Positions 1 to 7,127 of a DNA stretch of 16,594 bases are shown here, piece after piece. The notes under the pieces are model-generated. The model ran no database searches and was not told the DNA's origin. It was given only the letters and a program-made list of their open reading frames with translations. How positions within the stretch are numbered: the stretch's first letter is position 1; the number at the start of each line of letters is the position of its first letter. The stretch is taken from contig JAEZIV010000225.1 of assembly GCA_023436515.1 (NCBI GenBank), positions 1 to 16,594 on the forward strand, given 5' to 3'. This stretch comes from Bacillota bacterium (GTDB taxonomy: Bacteria; Bacillota; Clostridia; Acetivibrionales; DSM-1351). The position numbers were made by a program, and so were the translations under genes.

Positions 1-414
1 GATTGTTGAGACTTGATAAGCGGGTAGAGGATTCTCGTTGGCCTCTTAAAAAACGAGAAACTAAAATTAAACGCTAAAAACGATAATTTCGCTTTAGCTG
101 CTGCCTAATATGGCAGCCCGTCAGTCCTAGGTTACTGCACCTAGGGTAGCTGGCGTCATTAAGTCAGTCCTTTTGCGTAGGAGGGTTAAACGCTAGCACT
201 GATTTGGCCGTAGCCTTGAGCTGAATCGGAACTTAAAGGCTACCGAAGTTGATACCTTGCCTGTAGGGGGGCAGCCTAGGGAAACGCAGGGTTCAAGTCC
301 AAAAGAGACTTCGTCTCTATGGATACTGAAAAATGCACAAATTACAGGCTACACCCGTAGAAGTTCTTGAGGATATGGTTTCGGACAGGGGTTCAACTCC
401 CCTCGCCTCCACCA
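1..414 (+). ncRNA. ssrA: tmRNA (ssrA), 5' end outside the window
   Basis: Transfer-messenger RNA, which rescues stalled ribosomes and adds a degradation tag. The tag reading frame is visible: from the codon at 73 it reads AKNDNFALAAA and stops with tandem-like TAA at 106-108; an in-frame AAC at 70 could be the resume codon instead. The 3' end has the expected T-arm sequence GGTTCAACTCC followed by the acceptor strand and an encoded CCA at 412-414. Between them lie GC-rich pseudoknot-like segments such as CCTAGG repeats around 127-145. The tRNA-like 5' strand, roughly the first 40 nt, lies upstream of base 1. tmRNA 3' ends are frequent integration sites for mobile elements, which fits the accessory DNA that follows. 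Confidence 0.95.
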
Positions 415-421
415 AACAAGT

Positions 422-478
422 CCTATACGAACCTCTATTTTTTCATTGGCGGGTTTGCCGTGACGGTTCAGTTATAGG
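422..478 (+). repeat. Imperfect inverted repeat between ssrA and its terminator
   Basis: CCTATACGAACC at 422-433 pairs with GGTTCAGTTATAGG at 465-478, leaving two extra bases in the right arm, and a small GGC/GCC stem lies inside. It may be part of the trailer of the ssrA transcript or an old recombination arm near the attachment site. No function can be assigned from sequence. Confidence 0.4.
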
Positions 479-489
479 TAGTAAGACAA

Positions 490-527
490 AAGAACGGTAA
501 AGGTATATGCCTTTACCGTTCTTTTTT
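490..527 (+). terminator. Rho-independent terminator of ssrA
   Basis: A perfect 13-bp stem (AGAACGGTAAAGG at 491-503 with its complement at 510-522), a 6-nt loop and a run of six T at 522-527. It ends ssrA transcription. The stem is preceded by A residues, so it could also stop transcription from the opposite side. Confidence 0.9.
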
Positions 528-595
528 ACCCTACAAAGGGTTAGTAATATCTTAAGTTCAATTACCAGAATTGTGGTGCAACAATTAATCTGTTC

Positions 596-804
596 CTACA
601 TAAAGTATCCATCATTATTAAAGATGTGATTTTTTTCATCGTTATAGGACAACGTTTTAACAAGGATATTATCTGCGTTTTTGTTGTAGGCTGGGAGTAT
701 GGTTTTATTTAACTGCTTACAAAACTCTTGCTAACCTTATTGACTGGCTGTTCTATAGCTTTGCTTGCAACTAGAAGGTCTTTCTGGATCCAGTCTATAT
801 TCAT
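596..804 (-). pseudogene. Small hypothetical gene with a frameshift, antisense between ssrA and the C gene
   Basis: An ATG at 804 is preceded on the minus strand by GAAGGAG with an 8-nt spacer, a strong start. The first frame reads MNIDWIQKDLLVASKAIEQ and on to about residue 26, then stops at 709. The shifted frame continues with coding-like text (EFCKQLNKTILPAYNKNADN...) to a stop at 596-598. The span is 209 nt, one base short of 70 codons, so a single-base loss near 735-740 (an A of an AAGAG tract) would restore one protein of about 69 aa. I do not recognise the family. The alternative is a true 31-aa peptide with chance coding downstream. The gene converges on the ssrA terminator and diverges from the restriction operon. 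Confidence 0.5.
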
Positions 805-913
805 ATTATTAACTCCTTCATTAGTTATAAATTACTCTAAAAGAGGAAAATAGCAAGTTTTGTTACCAAAGTTTGGAATATCTTTACTTCGGTTTTCTTT
901 AGCTCTGTTGTTG

Positions 914-953
914 CTTATAGTCCGTTGTTACAAAAACCGTGTACTCTTATAAT
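914..953 (+). promoter_or_regulatory. Promoter with C-box-like operator for the C gene
   Basis: A -35 TTGTTA at 925-930 and a -10 TATAAT at 948-953 are separated by 17 bp. CTTATAGTCCG at 914-924 abuts the -35 and resembles the GACTTATAGTC-type C-box bound by restriction-modification controller proteins. A box upstream of the -35 is where controller dimers activate in known systems. The expected second operator, between -35 and -10, is much less clear here (ACCGTGTACTC at about 936-946). Confidence 0.6.
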
Positions 954-975
954 AATTAAATGGAGGTGTGTCTCT

Positions 976-1182
976 ATGATCACGAAAGACTTAGGAAGTA
1001 GAATCAAAGAACTGAGGGCTAAGGCCGGATTTAGTCAAGAAAAGTTTGCCCTTTATATTAGAATGGATAGAACATACTTTGCTTCCGTGGAAGCTGGCCG
1101 GAGAAACATATCCATTTGCAATATTAAAAAGATTGCTGATGGATTAGGTGTCTCCTTGAGTGAATTATTTAAAGGCCTATGA
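976..1182 (+). CDS. Restriction-modification controller (C) protein, XRE-type HTH
   Basis: A 68-aa single-domain DNA-binding protein of the lambda-repressor/XRE fold. The start at 976 is chosen because GGAGGT at 962-967 lies just upstream and the reading frame before it does not look coding. The helix-turn-helix covers roughly residues 8-62: GSRIKELRAKAGFSQEKFA, then YFASVEAGRRNISI and IKKIADGLGVSLSELF, the layout of C proteins such as C.PvuII and C.Esp1396I, which are about 70-85 aa. Such proteins delay and then limit nuclease synthesis by binding C-boxes at their own promoter. The endonuclease gene starts 31 bases downstream on the same strand, the classical C-R arrangement. A generic phage-type repressor is the alternative, but gene order and the C-box favour a controller. 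Confidence 0.8.
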   Translation: MITKDLGSRIKELRAKAGFSQEKFALYIRMDRTYFASVEAGRRNISICNIKKIADGLGVSLSELFKGL

Positions 1183-1213
1183 AACATCACTCTCAACAAC
1201 AAGGAGGAGAATC

Positions 1214-2929
1214 ATGATTAGATTTAGAAATCCCGGAACACAATATTCCACTCAAATACAAGTCATAAAACAACTTTATGCGGCACTCAGTGAACAGGAG
1301 AATTTTACTTTAGATGACATGGCCGTTGTGATTGCGCAGGGAAGGTTAATGACAGCGTACGGGTATGCTGGTGATGATGCTTTAAGACTTAGCAATACTG
1401 AACAAGAAAGCATGAACTCAGCAAAAATGAATGCCAAAATGTATGCAGAGGTATTTCGTATGCTGGGATGGGTTACTCCATATAGCGAAAAATCTTCCTA
1501 TCCGTTAGTTTTTACATACATAGGAGCCCACATAGCACTTTCTACAGGTGATTGCTCTCGGCTATATGAACAATGCGTACTTGGAATTAATAATCCAACG
1601 CAGCTTACAGATAATATGAGCTACAATGAGAAGCTACGTTTTTTCAAATGCGCTCTTAGAACTTTTATTGATTTGGACGGTATAATGTATAAACATGAGT
1701 TGTGCTTAGGTCCGATGAGTGTAAACGATGAGGATGAAAAAGCCTATAAGAGTATGATTGCTTTTATTCGTTCAATCCGAGGGAATCAAAATAGACTAAA
1801 GAAAGCATTCCTTGATTTAGCAGTCAGCCTTCATATGAAGCCGACGCCAGTTGATAATTGCACGCGATTGCCCATCGCATTCATGAAAAGCTGTGGTTGG
1901 GTGGAAAGCATAAATGACAGTTCTTTGTACGGCAAATCTATGTCATGCCTGAAAATAACACAACATGGAATTGAAATATACGAAGCGATTAAGGGGATGT
2001 ATGATCTACGCCTTGACAACTACCTAGAACTCGAAAAGAATGTGCAACAAGCCTTGATTAGACTTGGTACTTACTCAATGCTGGAACGTTCTGGATATGA
2101 CATGTCAAGCGTTAAAGAAGTGATGCAAGCCGACAAAGTGACTTGCAATGGCATACTTCTAGGCAGAGAATTATTATTCTCACCATGTCAGACTCTTAAG
2201 GGTAAGTATGTAGTAGAAGCTCTTGGAATTCAGATGGATGTTGGTATCCAATCACACCGAAGCATAGGGACATTTGAGAGTGCAGTTGCTGTTCGTGAAG
2301 CTTTAGCAAATACTGATGTTTGGGAGTTGAATATATCGCATGAGGTATCAATCGAGCTCCTTGGCAAAGACGAAGAACAAGATTTTCTTAAAAAGGTCAA
2401 TAGACTTCATTCAGATGGTTACAGTAGTGGAGAAATAGTAAACATGCTCTTTGATTATTATATCGATGCTACTCAAACAACCTTCTATCCGTTAATAGCA
2501 ACACTATTTAAGATTATGGGGTTCAATTGCACGTTTTCAAGGCCTGGAGATAACGGAGCCAGATGGGACGCGATTATAGATGATTCGGTCAGAAGTATTC
2601 AAATTGAAATCAAATCTCCGACGGAAGAACAGTATTTATCTATCAAAGCAATACGACAAGCACTGGAGAATAAAATTATTTTGCTTTCAAGGAAAACCCA
2701 CACTACAGCACCAGAGGTAACAACACTTGCAGTGGGGTATTATATGCCTAACGACCGTGCAGAAGTAAACCGACTTATTTCGGATTTTAAGGAAACCTAT
2801 GGATATAGGATTGGCGTATTAGATTTAAAATCATTATTGTCCATATCAGTCAGTATATTAACTGATAAAAAAACCTTTGATAAAGAAAAATTATATTATT
2901 TGGAGGGGTTAGCAAATGCAAATATTTAA
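1214..2929 (+). CDS. Type II restriction endonuclease subunit, PD-(D/E)xK
   Basis: A 571-aa protein started at the ATG at 1214 because AAGGAGGAG precedes it; an upstream in-frame extension overlaps the C gene and has no ribosome site. The C-terminal part holds a PD-(D/E)xK-like site: D452 in GARWDAIIDD and E465/K467 in IQIEIKS, after a helix around 424-436. The N-terminal 350 residues look like winged-helix DNA-recognition modules (for example SCLKITQHGIEIYEAIKGMY at 244-263). Recognition domain first and nuclease last, at about 570 aa, is the plan of type IIS enzymes such as BspD6I/BstNBI; I see general rather than close sequence resemblance. It is likely co-transcribed with the C gene and overlaps the next gene by 14 nt, implying coupled expression. 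The site recognised cannot be inferred. Confidence 0.75.
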   Translation: MIRFRNPGTQYSTQIQVIKQLYAALSEQENFTLDDMAVVIAQGRLMTAYGYAGDDALRLSNTEQESMNSAKMNAKMYAEVFRMLGWVTPYSEKSSYPLVFTYIGAHIALSTGDCSRLYEQCVLGINNPTQLTDNMSYNEKLRFFKCALRTFIDLDGIMYKHELCLGPMSVNDEDEKAYKSMIAFIRSIRGNQNRLKKAFLDLAVSLHMKPTPVDNCTRLPIAFMKSCGWVESINDSSLYGKSMSCLKITQHGIEIYEAIKGMYDLRLDNYLELEKNVQQALIRLGTYSMLERSGYDMSSVKEVMQADKVTCNGILLGRELLFSPCQTLKGKYVVEALGIQMDVGIQSHRSIGTFESAVAVREALANTDVWELNISHEVSIELLGKDEEQDFLKKVNRLHSDGYSSGEIVNMLFDYYIDATQTTFYPLIATLFKIMGFNCTFSRPGDNGARWDAIIDDSVRSIQIEIKSPTEEQYLSIKAIRQALENKIILLSRKTHTTAPEVTTLAVGYYMPNDRAEVNRLISDFKETYGYRIGVLDLKSLLSISVSILTDKKTFDKEKLYYLEGLANANI

Positions 2930-3959
2930 GGAAACTGTAAATCGTAAAAACCTCTCAATATTGGATAATGTGCCAAGGGCAATTGTATATAAGCCCGGTT
3001 CTCCTGCAATACACTGCTTTAAAAATGAAATAGAATGCAAAAGCACTTGCCTCTACTGTGCGAATCCACGTTGTATGTATTTTGAAGAGTCCGACGTTGA
3101 GTGTTCAGAAATAAAAAACTTCACTAACGATAGAACGTTAAGCGTATGTCCTGTTGATGCTATTACTTGGAACGCTGAAACGGACAGCCCCATTATTAAC
3201 ACAAAGAAATGTATTTGTTGTGGTATATGCATGCGCAGGTGTCCTGTAGGTGCGATTTACTATGATGGAGAGGTTAAAGTCAATACCGCTCCAACAGAGA
3301 ACACAACTAAGGTAAAAGCCAGTACACACTCTATACAATTTCAGAAGGAGCAACTTGAAACCCTTATCAATACGCCAAGAGGTGGAGTGTTAATCAAAGA
3401 ATCTGATGAGCTGTTTGATAAGATCTATGCTAAATTGCTTAGTATCAAGAATATTTATCATAATCCAATTGGTCGCAATCTTTTAATTTCACTCGGATGC
3501 AAGAGTGCAATGCGAAGGATTGGTGACGTCTATACCAGAATGGATGCAGTATATTCTGCTCCAGATAATAGCTTCGGTGCCGTAGAGATAGAATTTGGAC
3601 GCGACACTTTGGATGCTGCACGTGGTATATTGGACGATATTGCTGTTCTTCATACTCGTTATGGCATTGATAAGAATGATAATCAGGCGCTGGTTGTCTG
3701 TTTGCAACTTCCCAATGCAAGACAGGGTTATTGGCAAGTTATAAAAGATGTAAAAACAGTGGAAAAGATTCATATTAGCACTATTACAATTGGCGCAATG
3801 ATGATTCTGAATTGGAATGGATGCTTATTAATCCCAGATGATGTTACATATTACATCGACTATGACAACATGAGTTTGCGGCATACTATCGAGTGGCAGT
3901 TGAACAGGAAAATCAACTTAAGTGATAAAACACTTGGCATACTTGAGCCGATGAAATGA
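2916..3959 (+). CDS. 4Fe-4S ferredoxin-like protein with nuclease-like C-terminal domain (putative second endonuclease subunit)
   Basis: A 347-aa protein whose start lies inside the end of the endonuclease gene, with GGAGG just upstream. Residues 41-109 form a double ferredoxin-like module: C41, C45, C48, C53, then C78-P (SVCPVDAI), then C99/C102/C105/C109-P in CICCGICMRRCP, the standard CxxCxxCxxxCP cluster pattern. Residues 140-347 are a separate domain with D210 in RMDAVYS and E223/E225 in AVEIEFG. This resembles the site of the upstream endonuclease (RWDAII...IEIK) but with Glu for the Lys, as in BamHI, which uses an E-x-E. I infer a second nuclease or specificity subunit carrying structural or redox-active Fe-S clusters. 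Fe-S clusters are known in AddB, Dna2 and Cas4 nucleases. An electron-transfer role alone is less likely given the C-terminal domain and operon. Confidence 0.65.
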   Translation: MQIFKETVNRKNLSILDNVPRAIVYKPGSPAIHCFKNEIECKSTCLYCANPRCMYFEESDVECSEIKNFTNDRTLSVCPVDAITWNAETDSPIINTKKCICCGICMRRCPVGAIYYDGEVKVNTAPTENTTKVKASTHSIQFQKEQLETLINTPRGGVLIKESDELFDKIYAKLLSIKNIYHNPIGRNLLISLGCKSAMRRIGDVYTRMDAVYSAPDNSFGAVEIEFGRDTLDAARGILDDIAVLHTRYGIDKNDNQALVVCLQLPNARQGYWQVIKDVKTVEKIHISTITIGAMMILNWNGCLLIPDDVTYYIDYDNMSLRHTIEWQLNRKINLSDKTLGILEPMK

Positions 3960-3970
3960 TACAATGTGAA

Positions 3971-4029
3971 AAGTGTTGAATAGTGTTGACAAGTTTTGAA
4001 TTTTAATGTACAATTCTTTATACTATAAT
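3971..4029 (+). promoter_or_regulatory. Promoter and triple 10-bp direct repeat upstream of methyltransferase 1
   Basis: A -35 TTGACA at 3986-3991 and a -10 TACAAT at 4009-4014 with 17-bp spacing and a TG just before the -10 form a strong promoter; TATAAT at 4024-4029 is a second possible -10. Three exactly 10-bp-phased repeats lie at 3971-3980, 3981-3990 and 3991-4000 (AAGTGTTGAA, TAGTGTTGAC, AAGTTTTGAA). They cover the -35 region and are a likely operator. The HTH at the N-terminus of the methyltransferase is the obvious candidate ligand (inference). Confidence 0.6.
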
Positions 4030-4052
4030 GATATATAAAAGGTGAGATTAAC

Positions 4053-5213
4053 ATGTCTGATAAAATTGTAGGAACAAAAGAGGCTGCAGAGATACTTGGG
4101 GTTAGTATTTCTACTGTTTATAGAATGATAGAACAAGGACTTCTTCAGCCAACTAAAACACCCGGTGGACAACGTCGTTTTGACGTTACTCAGTTAAAAG
4201 ATTTTAAAGAAGGTAGCAAAGGCATCATCGCTCCTCAAAACCCCTATTTAAACAAAGTCGAATCTGCTAGTAATAGTTCAATGGTTCGTGAGGATAATCA
4301 AGAGTCATTATTTCATAATACGCCAGAAGAACATAAGCCATCTTTGGAAGCAGAACACAAACCTGTTGATCCTCGTAACACACTTAATAATTTGAATGGA
4401 TCACAATGGCTGCCAGAGACAAAAAGCTTTTTCTATCAAAAGGGGCTCGGAGCAAAGCACCCTCATGCGAAGATTGAACGGCAGCATCCTGCACCATACT
4501 CTTTTCAAGATGTATCGCACTTAATAACCTTCTTTACCAAGAAAGGCATGAAAGTACTTGACCCATTTGGAGGTGTAGGTTCAACAGCCAAAGCATGTGA
4601 ACTTGAAGGGCGTTTCTGCACTAGCATCGAATTGCAGCCGAGGTGGAACGACTTAGCTGTGGAACGACTTGAGACTGAGGTTGGTAAGGGTACATCAACG
4701 AAGCATGAATTTATCTTGGGTGATTCACGAGAAATATTAAAAATATTAGAGAATAGTTCCTTTGATTTTATGATAACGAGCCCGCCTTACTGGTCTATTC
4801 TTAACAAAAAAGCTGATTACAAGGTTAAGAAGGAACGCATTGCTAACAACCTCGCAACAAATTACTCAGAGAATGATGAAAATGATTTAGCTAACGTAGA
4901 CAGTTATGAAGATTTCTTGAAGATACTTGTGGAGGATGTGTTCCTTGAATGCGCGCGGGTTCTTCGTCCCAAAAAATATATGTGCTTGATTGTTTCAGAT
5001 TTTAGAAACAAATCCGAGTTTATAAGTTTCCATAGTGACTTAATCCAAGCCATGAATTGCAGAGAAATTAGTGATGGGTATAGATTAACACTACAGGGTG
5101 TGAAAGTCCTATTACAAAACCACAAAACTCTGCTACCGTATGGCTATCCGTTTGCTTACGTTGAAAATATTCATCATCAATATATCTTAATATTTAGGAA
5201 GGATAAGAAGTGA
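4053..5213 (+). CDS. DNA methyltransferase 1 with N-terminal MerR/excisionase-type HTH
   Basis: A 386-aa modification enzyme. Residues 7-43 (GTKEAAEILGVSISTVYRMI, then GGQRRF) form a MerR/Xis-type DNA-binding helix-turn-helix, followed by a charged linker to about residue 110. The catalytic domain has an SAM-binding motif I, DPFGGVGST, at 170-178, and a catalytic TSPPYW at 242-247, typical of N4-cytosine (sometimes N6-adenine) methyltransferases. Motif I comes before motif IV, unlike classical beta-class enzymes such as its neighbour. The final 130 residues may be the target-recognition part. It has its own promoter and overlaps the next methyltransferase by 4 nt, so the pair is made together. 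The HTH probably autoregulates, as known for M.EcoRII and M.SsoII. Confidence 0.85.
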   Translation: MSDKIVGTKEAAEILGVSISTVYRMIEQGLLQPTKTPGGQRRFDVTQLKDFKEGSKGIIAPQNPYLNKVESASNSSMVREDNQESLFHNTPEEHKPSLEAEHKPVDPRNTLNNLNGSQWLPETKSFFYQKGLGAKHPHAKIERQHPAPYSFQDVSHLITFFTKKGMKVLDPFGGVGSTAKACELEGRFCTSIELQPRWNDLAVERLETEVGKGTSTKHEFILGDSREILKILENSSFDFMITSPPYWSILNKKADYKVKKERIANNLATNYSENDENDLANVDSYEDFLKILVEDVFLECARVLRPKKYMCLIVSDFRNKSEFISFHSDLIQAMNCREISDGYRLTLQGVKVLLQNHKTLLPYGYPFAYVENIHHQYILIFRKDKK

Positions 5214-6031
5214 GTGGTATGAATTATAACGGCTTAATATGTGGAGACTCCGACCTTCTTCTCCAACAAATGGTTGATGACGGTGTGAAGGTTGATTTGG
5301 TTTTAACAGATCCGCCTTATAATCTAAATAAAGATTTTGGAAACGATAGCGATAAACTATCATTAGAAGATTTTCTGAATATTTCTCGTAAGAGAATTGT
5401 TTTATGTAGAGATATATTAAAACCTAACGGCAGTTTATTATGGTTCGGAATCCACCATTATATTGGTTTTATCCAGTCCATAATGTATGAGGTTGGATTG
5501 AATTATCGCCGGATGAACATTTGGTATTATGAAAATGGGTTCAGTCGTTTGACAACTGCCCCATTAACACAATATGAACCGTTTCTGTGGTTTTCAAAAT
5601 CGTCAAATAAGTGGATTTATAATGTAGATGATGTCCGCGTTCCATATAAGAGCACAGAACGCCTAAAAAATCCAGTTTACTACAAAAACGCTAAAGGCGA
5701 ACGAGTAAAGTGGGAACCGAATCCGCTCGGCGCAATGCGCGGTGACGTCTGGGCATTTCCAACCCTTGCAGGAAAACTGTACCAGAATGAAAAAACACCC
5801 CATCCAACACAGAAGCCAGAATCTCTAATTACAGAAATAATTAAGGCATACTGCCCTAAAAATAAAGACGGACTATATGAGGGGATCATTCTTGATCCAT
5901 TTCATGGTTCTGGAACTTTAGGCGTCTGCTGTGAAAAGCTCAACAGGCAGGGTCATCACATACATTGGATAGGAATTGAAATAGAAAAGCGTTGGTGTGA
6001 TATTGCTAATGAACGATTAAAAAAGATATAG
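5210..6031 (+). CDS. DNA methyltransferase 2, beta class (probably N6-adenine)
   Basis: A 273-aa enzyme with classical beta-class order: DPPY at 34-37 near the N-terminus, HPTQKP at 198-203 (motif X) and DPFHGSGT at 229-236 (SAM binding), with the target-recognition region between. DPPY is typical for N6-adenine methylation. The GTG at 5210 is chosen as start because AGGAAGG lies 7 nt before it and it overlaps the previous stop as GTGA, a translational-coupling arrangement; an ATG at 5219 is possible but badly spaced. Two unlike methyltransferases in one system usually mean an asymmetric recognition site, with each strand modified by its own enzyme, which supports a type IIS-like nuclease upstream. 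Confidence 0.9.
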   Translation: MSGMNYNGLICGDSDLLLQQMVDDGVKVDLVLTDPPYNLNKDFGNDSDKLSLEDFLNISRKRIVLCRDILKPNGSLLWFGIHHYIGFIQSIMYEVGLNYRRMNIWYYENGFSRLTTAPLTQYEPFLWFSKSSNKWIYNVDDVRVPYKSTERLKNPVYYKNAKGERVKWEPNPLGAMRGDVWAFPTLAGKLYQNEKTPHPTQKPESLITEIIKAYCPKNKDGLYEGIILDPFHGSGTLGVCCEKLNRQGHHIHWIGIEIEKRWCDIANERLKKI

Positions 6032-6044
6032 ATGACAAAAAAGG

Positions 6045-6112
6045 CCACACAAAAGTGATGTGAACCCGAAAAGTTAGACTTTTTGGGCTCACATCATCCT
6101 TAAGTGTGCTCT
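6045..6112 (+). terminator. Long hairpin after the restriction-modification operon
   Basis: GATGTGAACCCGAAAAG at 6057-6073 pairs with TTTTTGGGCTCACATC at 6080-6095, with a single bulge and a 6-nt loop. An outer CACAC/GTGTG pair extends it. An A run lies before it (6037-6042) and CTCTTT after it, so it probably terminates from both sides, more convincingly for the minus strand. Confidence 0.6.
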
Positions 6113-6405
6113 TTACTATTTACCTATGATTGAAAGAGAGTCAGTCAAATGTACTTGTTTAAATAATCCTTATATTGAATAACGTTTGAATGGTATTCAT
6201 TATCTGTTAAGCAATAATTTTTCGCGTCTTGTCATGTACAGTGAGTGTAAATGTTAAATAAAATTACCCAAGCCGCACCTTTTAGTTTACCGAATTAACA
6301 ATAAGGGATTCCAAAACCCTGCGTTGACGAAAAACAATATAAATACCGTTTTAAAACTGCTAGCTGGATAATTTTCTAAATTTAATTCTTGTTAAAAATG
6401 GTTTT
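6113..6405. other. Non-coding spacer, no feature recognised
   Basis: AT-rich DNA between the operon hairpin and the stop of the minus-strand rep gene. I see no open frame with a start site, no clear hairpin and no repeat of other parts of the window. Confidence 0.5.
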
Positions 6406-6990
6406 TCAACGGCTTGTTGAATATCTAAGACTGTCAAGAAGGCGGGATACGAAGTAGGCCTTATTAACTATGACAGGGAGCCAATCTTCGTGTTCACTTA
6501 CTGCATATTGGACCAAAGCCGCCAACTCGTGGGTATCAGATTCTTCGCAGTAGCGCATAATTTCACCGATGATTTGGTGCTTATCATTAACAGAAAGGTT
6601 GATCCTTAATGTGTCTGTAAAATCTGCGCCATTAAGAGCAACAATATCTGTGGGATCATACTGCGCCTTGTCTGGGTCGTCGAGGTGAGCAAGGTAACGC
6701 ACATAACCACGTAAGGATTTTATATACTCTGCGGATTTCGTCCCACAAAACGGCTCAATCAGTTCATTAGCCCGCTTTTGTGTAATTGGGCCATCTACCA
6801 TTATTATACAATGGAAGTGCGATTTCTTAAAAGTACCTTCATCGTCTGTATCTTTATCATGCAACGGAGAGATGAAAGCTGGTATATGGGTATCTGCTAA
6901 TAGCTTCTTCCATCCCTCTGGAGCACTCTCGGGGTATACCACAAATGCCCAATTTCGTGTTTTGCTAGTATTTCTGCCTGATTTCATCAT
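6406..6990 (-). CDS. Rolling-circle replication initiator, Rep_2 (RepB/pMV158) family
   Basis: A 194-aa HUH-type initiator that nicks a double-strand origin and stays covalently bound through a tyrosine. Key pieces are visible: RNWAFVVYP near the N-terminus, SPLHDKD at 41-47, the metal-binding HFH in KKSHFHCIIMVDGP at 58-60, and GYVRYLAHLDDPDKAQY at 95-111, whose Y96 or Y99 should be the nicking tyrosine (Y99 in RepB of pMV158). Length is close to RepB (about 210 aa). AGGATGAGG precedes tandem ATG codons at 6990 and 6987. A pMV158-like nick sequence lies just upstream. Such genes occur on small plasmids and inside integrative elements of Firmicutes; the adjacent FtsK fragment favours an element remnant. 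The gene looks intact although its neighbourhood is broken. Confidence 0.85.
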   Translation of the reverse strand: MMKSGRNTSKTRNWAFVVYPESAPEGWKKLLADTHIPAFISPLHDKDTDDEGTFKKSHFHCIIMVDGPITQKRANELIEPFCGTKSAEYIKSLRGYVRYLAHLDDPDKAQYDPTDIVALNGADFTDTLRINLSVNDKHQIIGEIMRYCEESDTHELAALVQYAVSEHEDWLPVIVNKAYFVSRLLDSLRYSTSR

Positions 6991-7021
6991 TCCTCATCCT
7001 TTCACTTGGCACTTAACACTG

Positions 7022-7053
7022 CAAAGGGGTGTCGTAGTCTCCCCCCTTGCCCG
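7022..7053 (-). other. Putative double-strand origin (nick region) for the Rep protein
   Basis: On the minus strand 7039-7031 reads GACTACGAC followed by ACCCC, one base different from the TACTACG/AC nick site of the pMV158 plasmid family. It lies immediately upstream of the Rep_2 gene, as dso sites do, and is flanked by a G-rich run (complement of 7041-7046). It could also act as a transfer origin if the parent was an integrative conjugative element. Confidence 0.6.
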
Positions 7054-7109
7054 AAGAACGTCAGCACGGCTCTCTCGCCTTGCGGCGTCGCGCCGCGCTG
7101 ACATTCTTC
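7053..7109. repeat. GC-rich 18-bp inverted repeat beside the putative origin
   Basis: GAAGAACGTCAGCACGGC at 7053-7070 pairs with 7092-7109 over all 18 positions, the only non-Watson-Crick pairs being two G-T wobbles. The 21-nt loop contains its own CGCC/GGCG stem at 7076-7087. Its GC content is far above the surroundings. It may be the Rep-binding hairpin, a single-strand origin, or a terminator for the FtsK-type gene. Confidence 0.6.
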
Positions 7110-7127
7110 TTGAAATATTGTCTGTGT

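Noticed and set aside
3138..3773. Minus-strand ORFs inside the Fe-S protein gene
   Set aside because: They lie wholly inside a well-supported gene, lack ribosome sites and have atypical composition.
6113..6405. Searched for a second ssrA-like repeat at the end of the restriction operon, as an island boundary
   Set aside because: No match to the GCCTCCACCA core was seen here; the only good match is at 11081-11099.
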